From the NCBI RefSeq assembly GCF_014204945.1, contig NZ_JACHMN010000001.1:744001-808000 (forward strand): a stretch of 64,000 nucleotides of DNA, in the 5' to 3' direction. This document shows, one piece after another, positions 8,940-17,471 of the stretch. The position numbers and the translations under genes are program-made. Below the pieces are notes generated by a model. The model ran no database searches, was not told where the DNA came from, and was given only the letters and a program-made list of their open reading frames with translations. Each line of letters begins with the position of its first letter. Position 1 is the first letter of the stretch. The stretch comes from Allocatelliglobosispora scoriae. GTDB lineage: Bacteria > Actinomycetota > Actinomycetes > Mycobacteriales > Micromonosporaceae.

Positions 8940-9443
8940 GTGAACGACGTGAAACCGCCGTGGGAGGAGCACAGCGCCGTGCGGGTGGTGCCGCCGACCC
9001 GGCCCCGCAAACTCGCGAAGGCGCCCTTCGTCGAGCTCGCCGACGGCCGGCTGCAGGGGGTCGTGTCGAGCGGTTCGGACATCGAGCGGGTCTACGTCTC
9101 GTCGATCACCGCCCGGGAGCACGCGTTCTCGTGCAGCACCAACAACAACCGGCCGTGCGGCGGCGCCCGCGGCTCGCTCTGCAAGCACCTGCAGACGCTC
9201 GTCGACGAGGCGATCGTGCAGTACGGGCTGGACCAGGTCGCCCGCTACCTGCACGTCGAGCTGGGCGAGGGCGCACAGAGCGGCTGGGACCTGACCCACG
9301 CGATGCATCCCCGGCACGAACCCGCCCCGGCGGCCACCGTGTTCAGCCGGTTCCTGCGGCACCTGTCCTACCTGGAGCTGCCCGCGACGACGGCGCCGGT
9401 GGCCGAGTTCGCCTGGTTCCCGGCCGCTGCGGCGGTGCGCTGA
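8940..9443 (+). CDS. SWIM-type zinc finger protein (YehQ-like N-terminal part)
   Basis: Small 167-aa protein with a SWIM-like zinc-binding motif: C65, C73, C81 and H83 in 'SCSTNNNRPCGG....CKHLQ'. SWIM fingers bind DNA or proteins. Start GTG 8940 follows GGGGAGG by 9 nt. It opens a five-gene run in which each junction overlaps or is very close (TGATG, ATGA, 12 nt, GTGA). The gene set SWIM + vWA + MoxR-like AAA+ + DUF5682-like matches E. coli yehQ, yehP, yehL and yehM. In E. coli the SWIM protein is one long chain; here it appears split into this gene and the next. Function of these systems is not established. Confidence 0.8.
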   Translation: MNDVKPPWEEHSAVRVVPPTRPRKLAKAPFVELADGRLQGVVSSGSDIERVYVSSITAREHAFSCSTNNNRPCGGARGSLCKHLQTLVDEAIVQYGLDQVARYLHVELGEGAQSGWDLTHAMHPRHEPAPAATVFSRFLRHLSYLELPATTAPVAEFAWFPAAAAVR

Positions 9444-10831
9444 TGCGGTGGGATCTGATCGGCTCGCCGGTGGACGGCGTCGACGAGGCGCTCGCCGTGG
9501 TGGACGGCTTCGACCGGGTGCTCGTCACCGGCCTGCTGCGCCCGGACGCCCAGCAGGTCGCCGCCCTGCACGCGCTCGCCGACGCGGTGTCGGTGACGCC
9601 GCTGGGCCGGCGGGTCGCCGACGCCGTGGCGAAGGTCGTGGCCGGGTCCGTCTCCGACGACCACCTCGCCGCGCTCGCCGCGGCGCGCTCCGCGCTGCTG
9701 GGCGCGGTGCACGACGGGTTGCTCGCCCGCTTCGACGAGGCGACCGGACTGGTCCGTCCACAGTGGTCTGCCGCCGCCGCGGGTGAGGCGGCCGGCGCCA
9801 ACCTGCTGGCCGCGTCCCGGTCCTGGCTGTCCGACCTGGCGGTCGCCGGGTGGCGGGGCATCGACCACGACCTGGTGACCGGTTCCCAGCAGGTGGTCGC
9901 CGCGACCTGGGCGCAGCCCCCGCTGCGCAGGCTCGCGGTGCTGCTGGACGGCTTCGCCGCCGAGCTGCGCGCGTCGAGTCCGGGCGCGACACTGGCGCGG
10001 GTGCCGGTCCGCCGCTGGGCCGACCTGTGGAGCCGCGCGATGCTGCTCTCCCAGCCCGGGGCGGCGGCGACGGCGGAGGTCGGCGCGGTCTCCGGCCGGC
10101 TGCTGCCGCTCGGCGTCGAGCTGCACGAGCACCCCACCGCGGTGCAGGCGCAGATCCACGCGGTGCTGGAGCCCGCCGACGGTTCCCCGGCCCGGCTGGT
10201 GCGGGCGAGCGTCTCGGCCGCCAAGGTCGACACGATCGTCGGCCGGGGCGTGTGGCAGCTGCTGCGGGCGCACTGCAGCCTGCTCGCCGCGCTCGCCGAG
10301 CACCGCGCGGTCGAGCTGGTCGACATGCCGGCCACCACCGGCGGCGACCTGCTCTGGGACGACGACAGGGCCCGGCCGGGCACGGCCGCCGATCCGTTCG
10401 CCACCGCCCGGGTGCAGCTGGCGGGCGCGACCCCCGCGCCGGTCGAGCCGCTGCAGCGCCACCCGGTCCGCATCGCCGAACCGATCCTGATCGAGGGGTA
10501 CGCCGCCACGGCGCACGACGGCGGCGTCACGTTCACCATCGGCGGGCACCCGTTCGAGGTCGACGTCGACCGGCTGCCGGCCGCCGGGCCGCTGACAGCC
10601 GCGCTGGTCGCGTCGTCCACCGCCTGTCTGGGCCTGCTGCGATGGGACGCCGGGCGGTGGACCCTGCAGCCGCTGGCGGTCGAGGCGACCGTCAAGCGCA
10701 AGACCACGGCGGTCCACGGCGGCGAGTGGGCCGGTCCCGCGACCACCCCCGCCTCGGTGAAGGCCGAAGCGGCAGCCGGTGACGCCGTCGCCGTGCTGCG
10801 CGAGCGGGCGGGACGGTTGCTGCGGGCATGA
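9443..10831 (+). CDS. Uncharacterised protein of the SWIM-vWA-MoxR operon
   Basis: Protein of 462 aa with no motif I can assign. It is soluble and helix-rich in the first 270 residues (many Ala/Leu/Arg repeats of helical type). It has a more beta-like C-terminal part from about 330, with 'EPILIEGYAATAHDGGVTFTIGG'. Its ATG overlaps the stop of the SWIM gene (TGATG), and its own stop overlaps the next start (ATGA), so it is translated with the SWIM and vWA proteins. By position it may correspond to the C-terminal part of long YehQ-type SWIM proteins. No membrane segment or signal peptide is seen. Confidence 0.75.
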   Translation: MRWDLIGSPVDGVDEALAVVDGFDRVLVTGLLRPDAQQVAALHALADAVSVTPLGRRVADAVAKVVAGSVSDDHLAALAAARSALLGAVHDGLLARFDEATGLVRPQWSAAAAGEAAGANLLAASRSWLSDLAVAGWRGIDHDLVTGSQQVVAATWAQPPLRRLAVLLDGFAAELRASSPGATLARVPVRRWADLWSRAMLLSQPGAAATAEVGAVSGRLLPLGVELHEHPTAVQAQIHAVLEPADGSPARLVRASVSAAKVDTIVGRGVWQLLRAHCSLLAALAEHRAVELVDMPATTGGDLLWDDDRARPGTAADPFATARVQLAGATPAPVEPLQRHPVRIAEPILIEGYAATAHDGGVTFTIGGHPFEVDVDRLPAAGPLTAALVASSTACLGLLRWDAGRWTLQPLAVEATVKRKTTAVHGGEWAGPATTPASVKAEAAAGDAVAVLRERAGRLLRA

Positions 10832-12141
10832 GCGAACCGATCACCGACGCCGACGCCAACCGCCGCCAGGTCCTCTACTGGCGGCTCATCGCCCGGCTGT
10901 TCGACCGGGAGGAGCAGGCGGCGCTCGAGGCGGCGAGCCTGTCCATCGTGGAGGACATCGGCCTGCCGGCGGCGCTGCTGGACCCCTCGGTCTCCGTCGA
11001 CAACGTGGCGCAGCGGTTCCCCGACCTCGCCGCCGAGTTCGACGGGCTGATGACGCCGCCCGAGTCCGACGAGCGGGACGGCGCCGCCGAGGTGCGCCGC
11101 GCCGCGATGGCGTCGAAGCTGCTGCTCAACGTCTTCGACACCGGCCGGGGCACCGTCTCGGCGACGCAGCTGGGCCGGTGGCAGTCCGACTCCGGCTGGC
11201 TGGGGCGTGCCTTCGGCCAAGGACCGGGGCAGGGCGGCGGGCAGTCCCCGGTGGCGCCGATGCTCGGCGAGATCGAGGCGGACCTGGTCAAGCGCATGCA
11301 CCTTCGGGAGGTGCTCGCCGATCCGGTGCTGGCGGGCAAGCTCACGCCGAGCATGTCGCTGATCGAGCAGCTGCTGCGCGACAAGTCCAACCTGTCCGGG
11401 GTGGCGCTGGCGAACGCGAAGGCGCTGATCCGCCGGTTCGTCGACGACGTCGCGTCGGTGCTGCGGACGCAGGTGGAGCGCACTGCCGTCGGCAAGATCG
11501 ACCGGTCGGTGCCGCCGAAGCGGGTGTTCCGCAACCTCGACCTCGACCGCACGATCTGGAAGAACCTCACCAACTGGAGCCCGGAGGACGAGCGGCTCTA
11601 CGTCGACCGGTTGTTCTACCGGCAGACGGCCCGCAAGACGACGCCGTCGCGGCTGATCGTGGTGGTGGACCAGTCCGGCTCGATGGTCGACTCGATGGTC
11701 AACTGCACGATCCTCGCCTCGATCTTCGCCGGGCTGCCCCGGGTCGATGTGCACCTCATCGCCTATGACACCAAGGCGATCGACCTGACGCCGTGGGTGC
11801 ACGACCCGTTCGAGACGCTTCTGCGAACCAATCTGGGCGGCGGCAACGACGGACCGGTCGCGATGGCGATGGCCCGGCCGAAGATCGCCGAGCCGCAGAA
11901 CACGGTGATGGTGTGGATCTCGGACTTCTACGAGTTCGACCGCTCCCAGCCGCTCTACGACAGCATGGTCGCCGTCCACCGGTCCGGGGTGAAGCTGATC
12001 CCGGTCGGCTCGGTGAACAGCTCCGGCACCCAGAGCGTCAACCCGTGGTTCCGCCAGCGGTTCAAGGACCTCGGCACGCCGGTGATCTCCGGCCACATTC
12101 GCAAGCTCGTGTTCGAACTCAAGAACTTCCTCGCTTCTTAG
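10828..12141 (+). CDS. vWA domain protein (YehP/CoxE-like)
   Basis: Protein of 437 aa whose C-terminal half is a von Willebrand factor A domain. The metal-ion-dependent adhesion site is complete: 'VVVDQSGSM' (D near residue 281), a 'LGGGND' loop around 337 and 'VWISDFYEF' around 365. The N-terminal 250 residues are helical and unassigned, as in CoxE/YehP-type proteins. vWA proteins of this kind pair with MoxR AAA+ ATPases to remodel or load metal or protein substrates, and the MoxR partner is the next gene, 12 nt downstream. ATG 10828 overlaps the preceding stop (ATGA). Confidence 0.88.
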   Translation: MSEPITDADANRRQVLYWRLIARLFDREEQAALEAASLSIVEDIGLPAALLDPSVSVDNVAQRFPDLAAEFDGLMTPPESDERDGAAEVRRAAMASKLLLNVFDTGRGTVSATQLGRWQSDSGWLGRAFGQGPGQGGGQSPVAPMLGEIEADLVKRMHLREVLADPVLAGKLTPSMSLIEQLLRDKSNLSGVALANAKALIRRFVDDVASVLRTQVERTAVGKIDRSVPPKRVFRNLDLDRTIWKNLTNWSPEDERLYVDRLFYRQTARKTTPSRLIVVVDQSGSMVDSMVNCTILASIFAGLPRVDVHLIAYDTKAIDLTPWVHDPFETLLRTNLGGGNDGPVAMAMARPKIAEPQNTVMVWISDFYEFDRSQPLYDSMVAVHRSGVKLIPVGSVNSSGTQSVNPWFRQRFKDLGTPVISGHIRKLVFELKNFLAS

Positions 12142-12153
12142 GAGACATGCACC

Positions 12154-13269
12154 ATGACCGCCGAGATGCTGCGCGCCCCCGCCGAGATCAAGTACTCCGA
12201 GGAGCTGGACTGGCTGGAGTCCATCGACGACAGCCCGAAGCCGTTCACCTGGCGGCTGAGCCCGCGCATGGTCCGACTGTTCATCCTGGGTTCCGAGCGC
12301 GCCGACGGGCTGGCCCGGGAGATCCCGCAGAAGTGGTTCGGCGACCGCAGCTTCGTCGAGCGGGCCATCGTGACCCTCGCCTCCGACCGGGGGCTGCTGC
12401 TCATCGGCGACCCGGGCACCGGCAAGAGCTGGCTCGCCGAACTGCTGGCCGCCGCGATCAGCCGCAACTCGACCCTGGTGGTGCAGGGCACCGCCGGGAC
12501 CACCGAGGACCACATCAAATACTCGTGGAACGTTTCGCAGGTGATCGCGAAGGGCCAGTCCCGCGACTCGATGATCCCCTCGCCGATCATGACCGCGATG
12601 GAGAAGGGCATGATCGGGCGCTTCGAGGAGCTGACCCGGTCGACCAGCGACGTGCAGGACGCGCTGATCTCGATCCTGTCCGAGAAATACATCTCCATCC
12701 CGGAGCTGGAGGACGACAACATCGTCTTCGCCCAGCCCGGCTTCTCCATCATCGCCACCGCCAACAGCCGCGACCGGGGCGTCAACGACCTGTCGTCGGC
12801 GCTCAAGCGCCGCTTCAACTTCGTCCGCATCCCGGTCGTGACCAACAAGCGCAGCGAGGCGGAGATCGTCCGGTTCCGCACGGTCGAGCTGCTGCGCCGC
12901 CACCAGATCGAGCTGGAGGTGCCGCCGACGCTGCTCGACATCCTGCTGCAGAGCTTCGCCGACCTGCGCGCCGGCGCCGCCGCAGCGGGCAGCGACGACG
13001 AGAAGCTGGAGTCGGCGCTGTCGACGGCGGAGCAGATCGGCGTGCTGGAGGACGCGATCCTGCACAGCAACTTCTTCGGCGACCGGCAGCTGCGCGCCCA
13101 GACCCTCGCCGGGTCGCTGGTCGGAACGCTCGCCCGGCGGGCGCCGGAGGACCTCGCCATCCTCAACAAATACTGGCACGGCGTCATCGAGCCGCGCAGC
13201 AAGGCCGAGGGCGGCGAGTGGCCCGCGTTCCTCGACGGCGGGCGCGAGGCACTGGCGACATTGTCGTGA
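12154..13269 (+). CDS. MoxR-like AAA+ ATPase (YehL-like)
   Basis: AAA+ ATPase of 371 aa. Walker A is 'GDPGTGKSWLAELL' (residues 85-98). The Walker B position reads 'GRFEELTRSTSDVQDAL', with Glu in place of the usual Asp before the catalytic Glu. Sensor 1 is N204 in 'ATANSRDRGVND', and 'ALKRRFNFV' (216-224) supplies the arginine finger region. The unusual FEEL Walker B sets it apart from the canonical MoxR encoded at 53218. With the preceding vWA protein it should form an ATP-driven chaperone pair. It sits between the vWA and DUF5682-like genes and overlaps the latter by 4 nt. Confidence 0.9.
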   Translation: MTAEMLRAPAEIKYSEELDWLESIDDSPKPFTWRLSPRMVRLFILGSERADGLAREIPQKWFGDRSFVERAIVTLASDRGLLLIGDPGTGKSWLAELLAAAISRNSTLVVQGTAGTTEDHIKYSWNVSQVIAKGQSRDSMIPSPIMTAMEKGMIGRFEELTRSTSDVQDALISILSEKYISIPELEDDNIVFAQPGFSIIATANSRDRGVNDLSSALKRRFNFVRIPVVTNKRSEAEIVRFRTVELLRRHQIELEVPPTLLDILLQSFADLRAGAAAAGSDDEKLESALSTAEQIGVLEDAILHSNFFGDRQLRAQTLAGSLVGTLARRAPEDLAILNKYWHGVIEPRSKAEGGEWPAFLDGGREALATLS

Positions 13270-16082
13270 CGACCACCTTCGACGCGCTGCGCGGGCAGCT
13301 GCTCGACGCCGCCGCGACGCTCGCCGACGGACCCGACGCGCTCGCTGGCATCCTGTCCGGGATCGTCGACGACGTCGACCGGGCTCTCGCCGAACGGCTG
13401 GAGATCTTCCCTGTCTGCCACCACTCGCCGGCGTCGGCGATCGCGATGGCCCGGCGGCTGCGCGCCAAACAGCCCCGGGTCGTCTACCTGGAGCTGTGCG
13501 AGGACATGGCGCCGCTCCTCACCGAGCTGCGCAACTGCCGGCTGCCGGTCGCGGTGCAGGCGTTCGCCGGGGAGGTCGACGGCTTCCCGCAGGAGTGGTC
13601 GCCGCTGTCGGTGGTCGCGCCGATCACCGAGGCGTCCGCGGAGTACCAGGCCATCTCGTACGCACTGGACACGCCCGGTGTCGAGCTGGTGCTCGTGGAC
13701 CGGTCGACCGACCACGTCTACCAGTGGCAGCCCCGCGACCACGACCCAGCGGCCGAGCCCGCCCCGGCCGAGCCCGCTGACGCCGAGAGCCCGCCGGCCG
13801 AGGAGGCCGCCATGCACGGCGACGCGGTCGGGGTCGAGATCGGCGACCTGCGGCCGCGCTTCGCCGAGCTGGAGGCGCACCTGCTGCACCACGGCCGGGT
13901 GCGGCACTGGTCGGAGTGGTGGGACCAGTATGTCGAGCAGCCGCTCGCCGACGCCGACTACGACACCTACCGGCAGGTGCTGGTGCTGATCGGCAGCCTG
14001 TTCCGCCGGCTGGCACCGGGCCGCCACGACCGGGTGCGGGTCGACGAGGACCGCGAGCGCTACATGTGGACCCGGATGCGCGAGCACCTCGCCGCCTCCG
14101 GCACCGACCCCGGTGACTGCCTGTATGTCTGCGGGGCGTTCCACGCCGCGAGCCGGGTCGCCGAGTTCGGGGTGGACGGCACCGACACCTTCGAGATCAC
14201 CCCCCGGACCGCGACCGTCTGGCGCTACGGGCTGATCCCGTCGAGCCACTCGTCGATCGAGGCGCAGTTCGGGCTGGCCGCCGGGTCGGTGTCCATCGCT
14301 GCGGCGGTCTGGGCGAAGTCGCTGACCAGGTCCGGTGTCACGCCGTACCAGCTGGAGGGGCAGCAGGGCACCCGTAAGCCGCCGAAGAAGGCCAAGCCGG
14401 TCGCGCCGGCCGTGCCGGGCGCCCCGGTCACCGACCAGCTGTCCGGCTTCCTGGCCCGGCCGCCGGTCCTCGACCGGCTCGACGAGGACGAACTGCTCGG
14501 GTGGTGCGTCGAGATCGTCCGGCTGGCCCGGCGCAACGGCTACCTCGCCAGCACCGCCGACGCCATCGCGGTCTTCGAGACATCGATCCTGCTCGCCGGG
14601 ATGCGCGGGCGGGCCCGCCCGACGCCCTACGACTTCCAGGACGCCGCCGTCACCTGCATCGAGAAGGACGCCGTCCCGGGCAGGCGCGACGTGCGGCGGC
14701 TCTGCGAGATCCTGCTCGGCGGCGACCGGATCGGCCAGGTCGGCTACGACGCGCTGCCCCCGCTGGCCCGCGACGTCTACGACCGGCTCACACCGCTCGG
14801 GCTGAAGCTCGACCAGCGCGGCGTGCAGCGGGCCCTGCTCGACATCGCGGCCAAGCCGGAGCTGGCGAAGTGCTCCGACGTGCTGTGGATCCTGCGGTAC
14901 CTGCTGCCCACCGGTGCGGTGCGGCCGATCATGGGCGAACGCACGCTCGGCGAGAAGGCGATCCAGGAGTCCTGGGACGTGGCGATCGGCACGCACCAGC
15001 GCGACCTGGTCGAGATCGGCTACGAGGGCGTCACCATCGAGCAGGTGCTCGAGCAGCGGCTGCGCCGGTCGGTGTGGGACCCGCAGGCGACGGCAGCCGT
15101 GGCACTGCGGGCGGTCGAGGACGCCACGCTCTACCTGCGCTCCGCCCGGCTCGCCGACGAGCTCGGCGCCCGTGCCGTGGAGCTGCTCGCCGCCGAGCGG
15201 ACCGTCGACGACGCGCCCGAGGTGCTGCGCCGGGCCAGGCGGCTGCTGGCCCATTACCGGGCCACCGAGCCGGTGCTGCCGGCCTGGCTGGAGGGGTTCG
15301 TCAAGGCGGGCTACGCCCACTACTGCACGCTCCTGCCGGCCGCGTTCGTCGACGACGAGGCGGGCGCCCAGCAGGTCGCGGCGATGCTCGGCTTCCTGTT
15401 CAGCATGGAGAGCCTTGCGCTGTCGCTCGGCTGCGACCGGGCGCAGCTGGAGATCGCGGTGGCGCAATCGCATCCGCAGGCACCGGCGAAGACCGCCCTG
15501 CACTGGGCGGCCCGCTACCACCTCGGCGGGATGACCCGGGCCGAGCTGCGCGAGCGGTGCGACGCGCTGCTGTCCAGCCCGCTGACGCTGCCCGCCTACC
15601 CGCAGTACCTCAGCGGGTTCCTGCAGGCGCTCGAACCGGTGCCGGGGCTGGTCGGATTCGTCGTCGAGGCGATCTCCACCGCCTTCGGCCGGCTGCCCGA
15701 CACCGTGCTGCTGCCGTGGCTGCCCGCGTTGATCACGACGCTGCGCAAGGAGGGCGGCGACCTGGCTCCCCTGCTGGTGAGGGAGGCGGGCCGGATCTTC
15801 CCCGCCGGGCTCGCCGCCGTGGACGCGTGGACCCCGCCGTGGTCGGCGGCGGCCGCGGTCCCGCAGGCTGCGGCGCGCAGGCCGACCGGGCCGTCTGCGG
15901 CGACGGCGCTGCTGGCCGGCCATCCGGCGGCCGCCGACGCGCTGGCCGCGCTGCTCGGCTGCGAGGACGGGTGGCAGCTCGACGGCGGGCAGGAGGCGCA
16001 TCAGGCGCATCAGGCGCACGGCCTGCTGCAGCGCCACCCCGAGTCCGCCGAGGCGCTGCTGGCCGCGATCGGACCCGGCTGA
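13266..16082 (+). CDS. DUF5682-like large protein (YehM-like)
   Basis: Protein of 938 aa, last gene of the SWIM-vWA-MoxR operon. The N-terminal part starts with 'IFPVCHHSPASAIAMARRL' and then 'VVYLELCEDM', matching the His-His-x-P-x-S-A opening and acidic strand of DUF5682-type proteins. A low-complexity Ala/Pro/Glu stretch lies near residues 160-185 and a charged linker near 360-390. The C-terminal 500 residues are a helical-repeat-like solenoid. No signal peptide or membrane segment is seen. GTG 13266 overlaps the stop of the AAA+ gene (GTGA). An enzymatic role for the N-terminal His pair is possible but not shown. A long hairpin follows the stop. Confidence 0.8.
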   Translation: MTTTFDALRGQLLDAAATLADGPDALAGILSGIVDDVDRALAERLEIFPVCHHSPASAIAMARRLRAKQPRVVYLELCEDMAPLLTELRNCRLPVAVQAFAGEVDGFPQEWSPLSVVAPITEASAEYQAISYALDTPGVELVLVDRSTDHVYQWQPRDHDPAAEPAPAEPADAESPPAEEAAMHGDAVGVEIGDLRPRFAELEAHLLHHGRVRHWSEWWDQYVEQPLADADYDTYRQVLVLIGSLFRRLAPGRHDRVRVDEDRERYMWTRMREHLAASGTDPGDCLYVCGAFHAASRVAEFGVDGTDTFEITPRTATVWRYGLIPSSHSSIEAQFGLAAGSVSIAAAVWAKSLTRSGVTPYQLEGQQGTRKPPKKAKPVAPAVPGAPVTDQLSGFLARPPVLDRLDEDELLGWCVEIVRLARRNGYLASTADAIAVFETSILLAGMRGRARPTPYDFQDAAVTCIEKDAVPGRRDVRRLCEILLGGDRIGQVGYDALPPLARDVYDRLTPLGLKLDQRGVQRALLDIAAKPELAKCSDVLWILRYLLPTGAVRPIMGERTLGEKAIQESWDVAIGTHQRDLVEIGYEGVTIEQVLEQRLRRSVWDPQATAAVALRAVEDATLYLRSARLADELGARAVELLAAERTVDDAPEVLRRARRLLAHYRATEPVLPAWLEGFVKAGYAHYCTLLPAAFVDDEAGAQQVAAMLGFLFSMESLALSLGCDRAQLEIAVAQSHPQAPAKTALHWAARYHLGGMTRAELRERCDALLSSPLTLPAYPQYLSGFLQALEPVPGLVGFVVEAISTAFGRLPDTVLLPWLPALITTLRKEGGDLAPLLVREAGRIFPAGLAAVDAWTPPWSAAAAVPQAAARRPTGPSAATALLAGHPAAADALAALLGCEDGWQLDGGQEAHQAHQAHGLLQRHPESAEALLAAIGPG

Positions 16083-16109
16083 GCGCCGCCGCCTGCCCGG
16101 CACGGGTCG

Positions 16110-16146
16110 GGGCGGTGGCGGAAGGGAGTCCCTTCGGCCACCGCCC
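16110..16146 (+). terminator. Strong hairpin terminator of the SWIM-vWA-MoxR operon
   Basis: An 18-bp stem with one mismatch and a 1-nt loop (16110-16127 with 16129-16146) begins 27 nt after the DUF5682-like stop. It separates that operon from the reductase gene downstream. Confidence 0.7.
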
Positions 16147-16210
16147 GGTTTAGCCGTGCCGCCCGGCCGGTATTCATAGACTGGATCAATCGGTACCCGA
16201 GGAGGACACC

Positions 16211-16789
16211 ATGGCCGCCAGCTATACCTTCGACGTCTTCTCCAGCCTCGACGGCTACGGCGCCGCCAGCGGCGACTGGACCGGATACTGGGGCAAGCAG
16301 GGCCCCGAACTGCTCGCCCACCGCCTCGCCCAGTACGAGGAGGACCAGCGGATGGTCTTCGGGGCCACCACCTACCGCGAGTTCACCGACATGCTGGCCG
16401 CCAGCACCGAGGACTCCGACGTGCGCGACCCGTGGGTCACCCGGATGCGGAACCTGCCCGCCACGATCGTCTCCACGACGCTGGAAGAGCCCCTCGACTG
16501 GCCGAACGCGGCGGTGGCGAACGGCGACGCTGTCGACGTCGTGGCCCGGCTCAAGGAAGAGTCCGACGTGCCGCTGCGCTCGCACGGCAGCCTGTCGATG
16601 AACCGGGCGCTGATGGCCGCCGGTCTCGTCGACCGCGTACAGGTGACCGTGTTCCCCGTCATCACCGGACGCACCGGGCTGGCCCCGATCTTCCAGGGCG
16701 CCGCAGACTTCGACCTTCAGCTGATCGAGACCCGGACGCTGGACGGCAACATCCAGGAGCTGATCTACCGGCCCAGCCTGCACCCCTGA
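16211..16789 (+). CDS. RibD C-terminal/DHFR-like reductase
   Basis: Protein of 192 aa in the dihydrofolate-reductase-like RibD C-terminal family, which is NADPH-dependent. Seen features are the N-terminal 'FSSLDGYGA' loop, 'MVFGATTYREF' on the first helix, and the 'SHGSLSMNRALMAAGLVDRV' nucleotide-binding segment, followed by 'FPVITGRTG'. Stand-alone members are common in actinobacteria, and most have no known substrate. AGGAGG lies just before ATG 16211. It follows the operon terminator, so it has its own promoter, though no clear -35/-10 pair was found. Confidence 0.85.
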   Translation: MAASYTFDVFSSLDGYGAASGDWTGYWGKQGPELLAHRLAQYEEDQRMVFGATTYREFTDMLAASTEDSDVRDPWVTRMRNLPATIVSTTLEEPLDWPNAAVANGDAVDVVARLKEESDVPLRSHGSLSMNRALMAAGLVDRVQVTVFPVITGRTGLAPIFQGAADFDLQLIETRTLDGNIQELIYRPSLHP

Positions 16790-16849
16790 GTCCGCCCGCC
16801 GGGCGGCGAGCCGGATAACGTGTTGCGGCTGGTCGGCATCGCAGGGAAC

Positions 16850-17431
16850 ATGACGCGCATGCCGCTGCCCGCCCCCACGCTGCACACCGCCCGCCTCCGG
16901 CTGCGCCCCTTCGACGACGCCGACGCCGGCGACCTCTTCGCGCTGCACAGCAACGCCTACGTGCTGCGCTACTGGGACTCGCCGCCGTGGAGCGACCGCG
17001 CCCGCGCCGAGCGGTTCATCTCGGGTTGCCGGCAGATGGCGGAGGAGGGCTCCGGGGCGCGGCTGGCCGTGGATCGCGCCTCCGACGGGGCCTTTCTCGG
17101 CTGGTGCAGCTTCAACGGGTGGAATCCCGACTACCGCAGCGCGTCTCTGGGTTACTGCTACACCGAGGCGGCGTGGGGCCACGGCTACGCGACGGAGGCC
17201 GCGCGCGCCCTGCTGGGCTGGGCATTCGACACGCTGGACCTCAACCGCGTCCAGACGGAGACCGATACCCGCAACGTCGCATCCGCCCGCGTGCTGGAGA
17301 AGCTCGGGTTCGTGCGCGAAGGCACGCTGCGGGAGGACTGCATCGTCAACGGCGATGTCTCCGACTCGTGGGTCTACGGGCTGCTCAAACGGGAGTGGCA
17401 GCCCTCGTCCGAGCCGGTTCCAGCCCGCTGA
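16850..17431 (+). CDS. GNAT acetyltransferase, RimJ/RimL type
   Basis: Acetyl-CoA-dependent N-acetyltransferase of about 193 aa. It opens with 'TLHTARLRLRPFDDADAGDL'. The acetyl-CoA pyrophosphate loop is 'EAAWGHGYATEAARALL', and the family end motif is 'NVASARVLEKLGFVREGTLR'. Members acetylate protein N-termini, antibiotics or small amines, and the substrate is unknown here. ATG 16850 is chosen. ATG 16859 is possible, with AGGGA 11 nt upstream; GTG 16820 lacks a ribosome site and adds residues without similarity. Confidence 0.85.
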   Translation: MTRMPLPAPTLHTARLRLRPFDDADAGDLFALHSNAYVLRYWDSPPWSDRARAERFISGCRQMAEEGSGARLAVDRASDGAFLGWCSFNGWNPDYRSASLGYCYTEAAWGHGYATEAARALLGWAFDTLDLNRVQTETDTRNVASARVLEKLGFVREGTLREDCIVNGDVSDSWVYGLLKREWQPSSEPVPAR

Positions 17432-17471
17432 GTCCCCGCTCCCTTCGCCCCCGGGGTCCCAGGAGGACGCG

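Noticed and set aside
9343-13179. A 1278-codon minus-strand open frame across the SWIM-vWA-MoxR operon
   Set aside because: It is the antisense shadow of high-GC coding sequence; its product is Arg/His/Gly-rich, has no motif, and the plus-strand genes carry clear domains and overlapping starts.
12138-16103. A 1321-codon minus-strand frame opposite the AAA+ and DUF5682-like genes
   Set aside because: Composition and lack of motifs mark it as an antisense shadow; the Walker motifs are on the plus strand.
16147-16210. TAGACT as -10 of the RibD-like reductase
   Set aside because: No acceptable -35 at the right distance.
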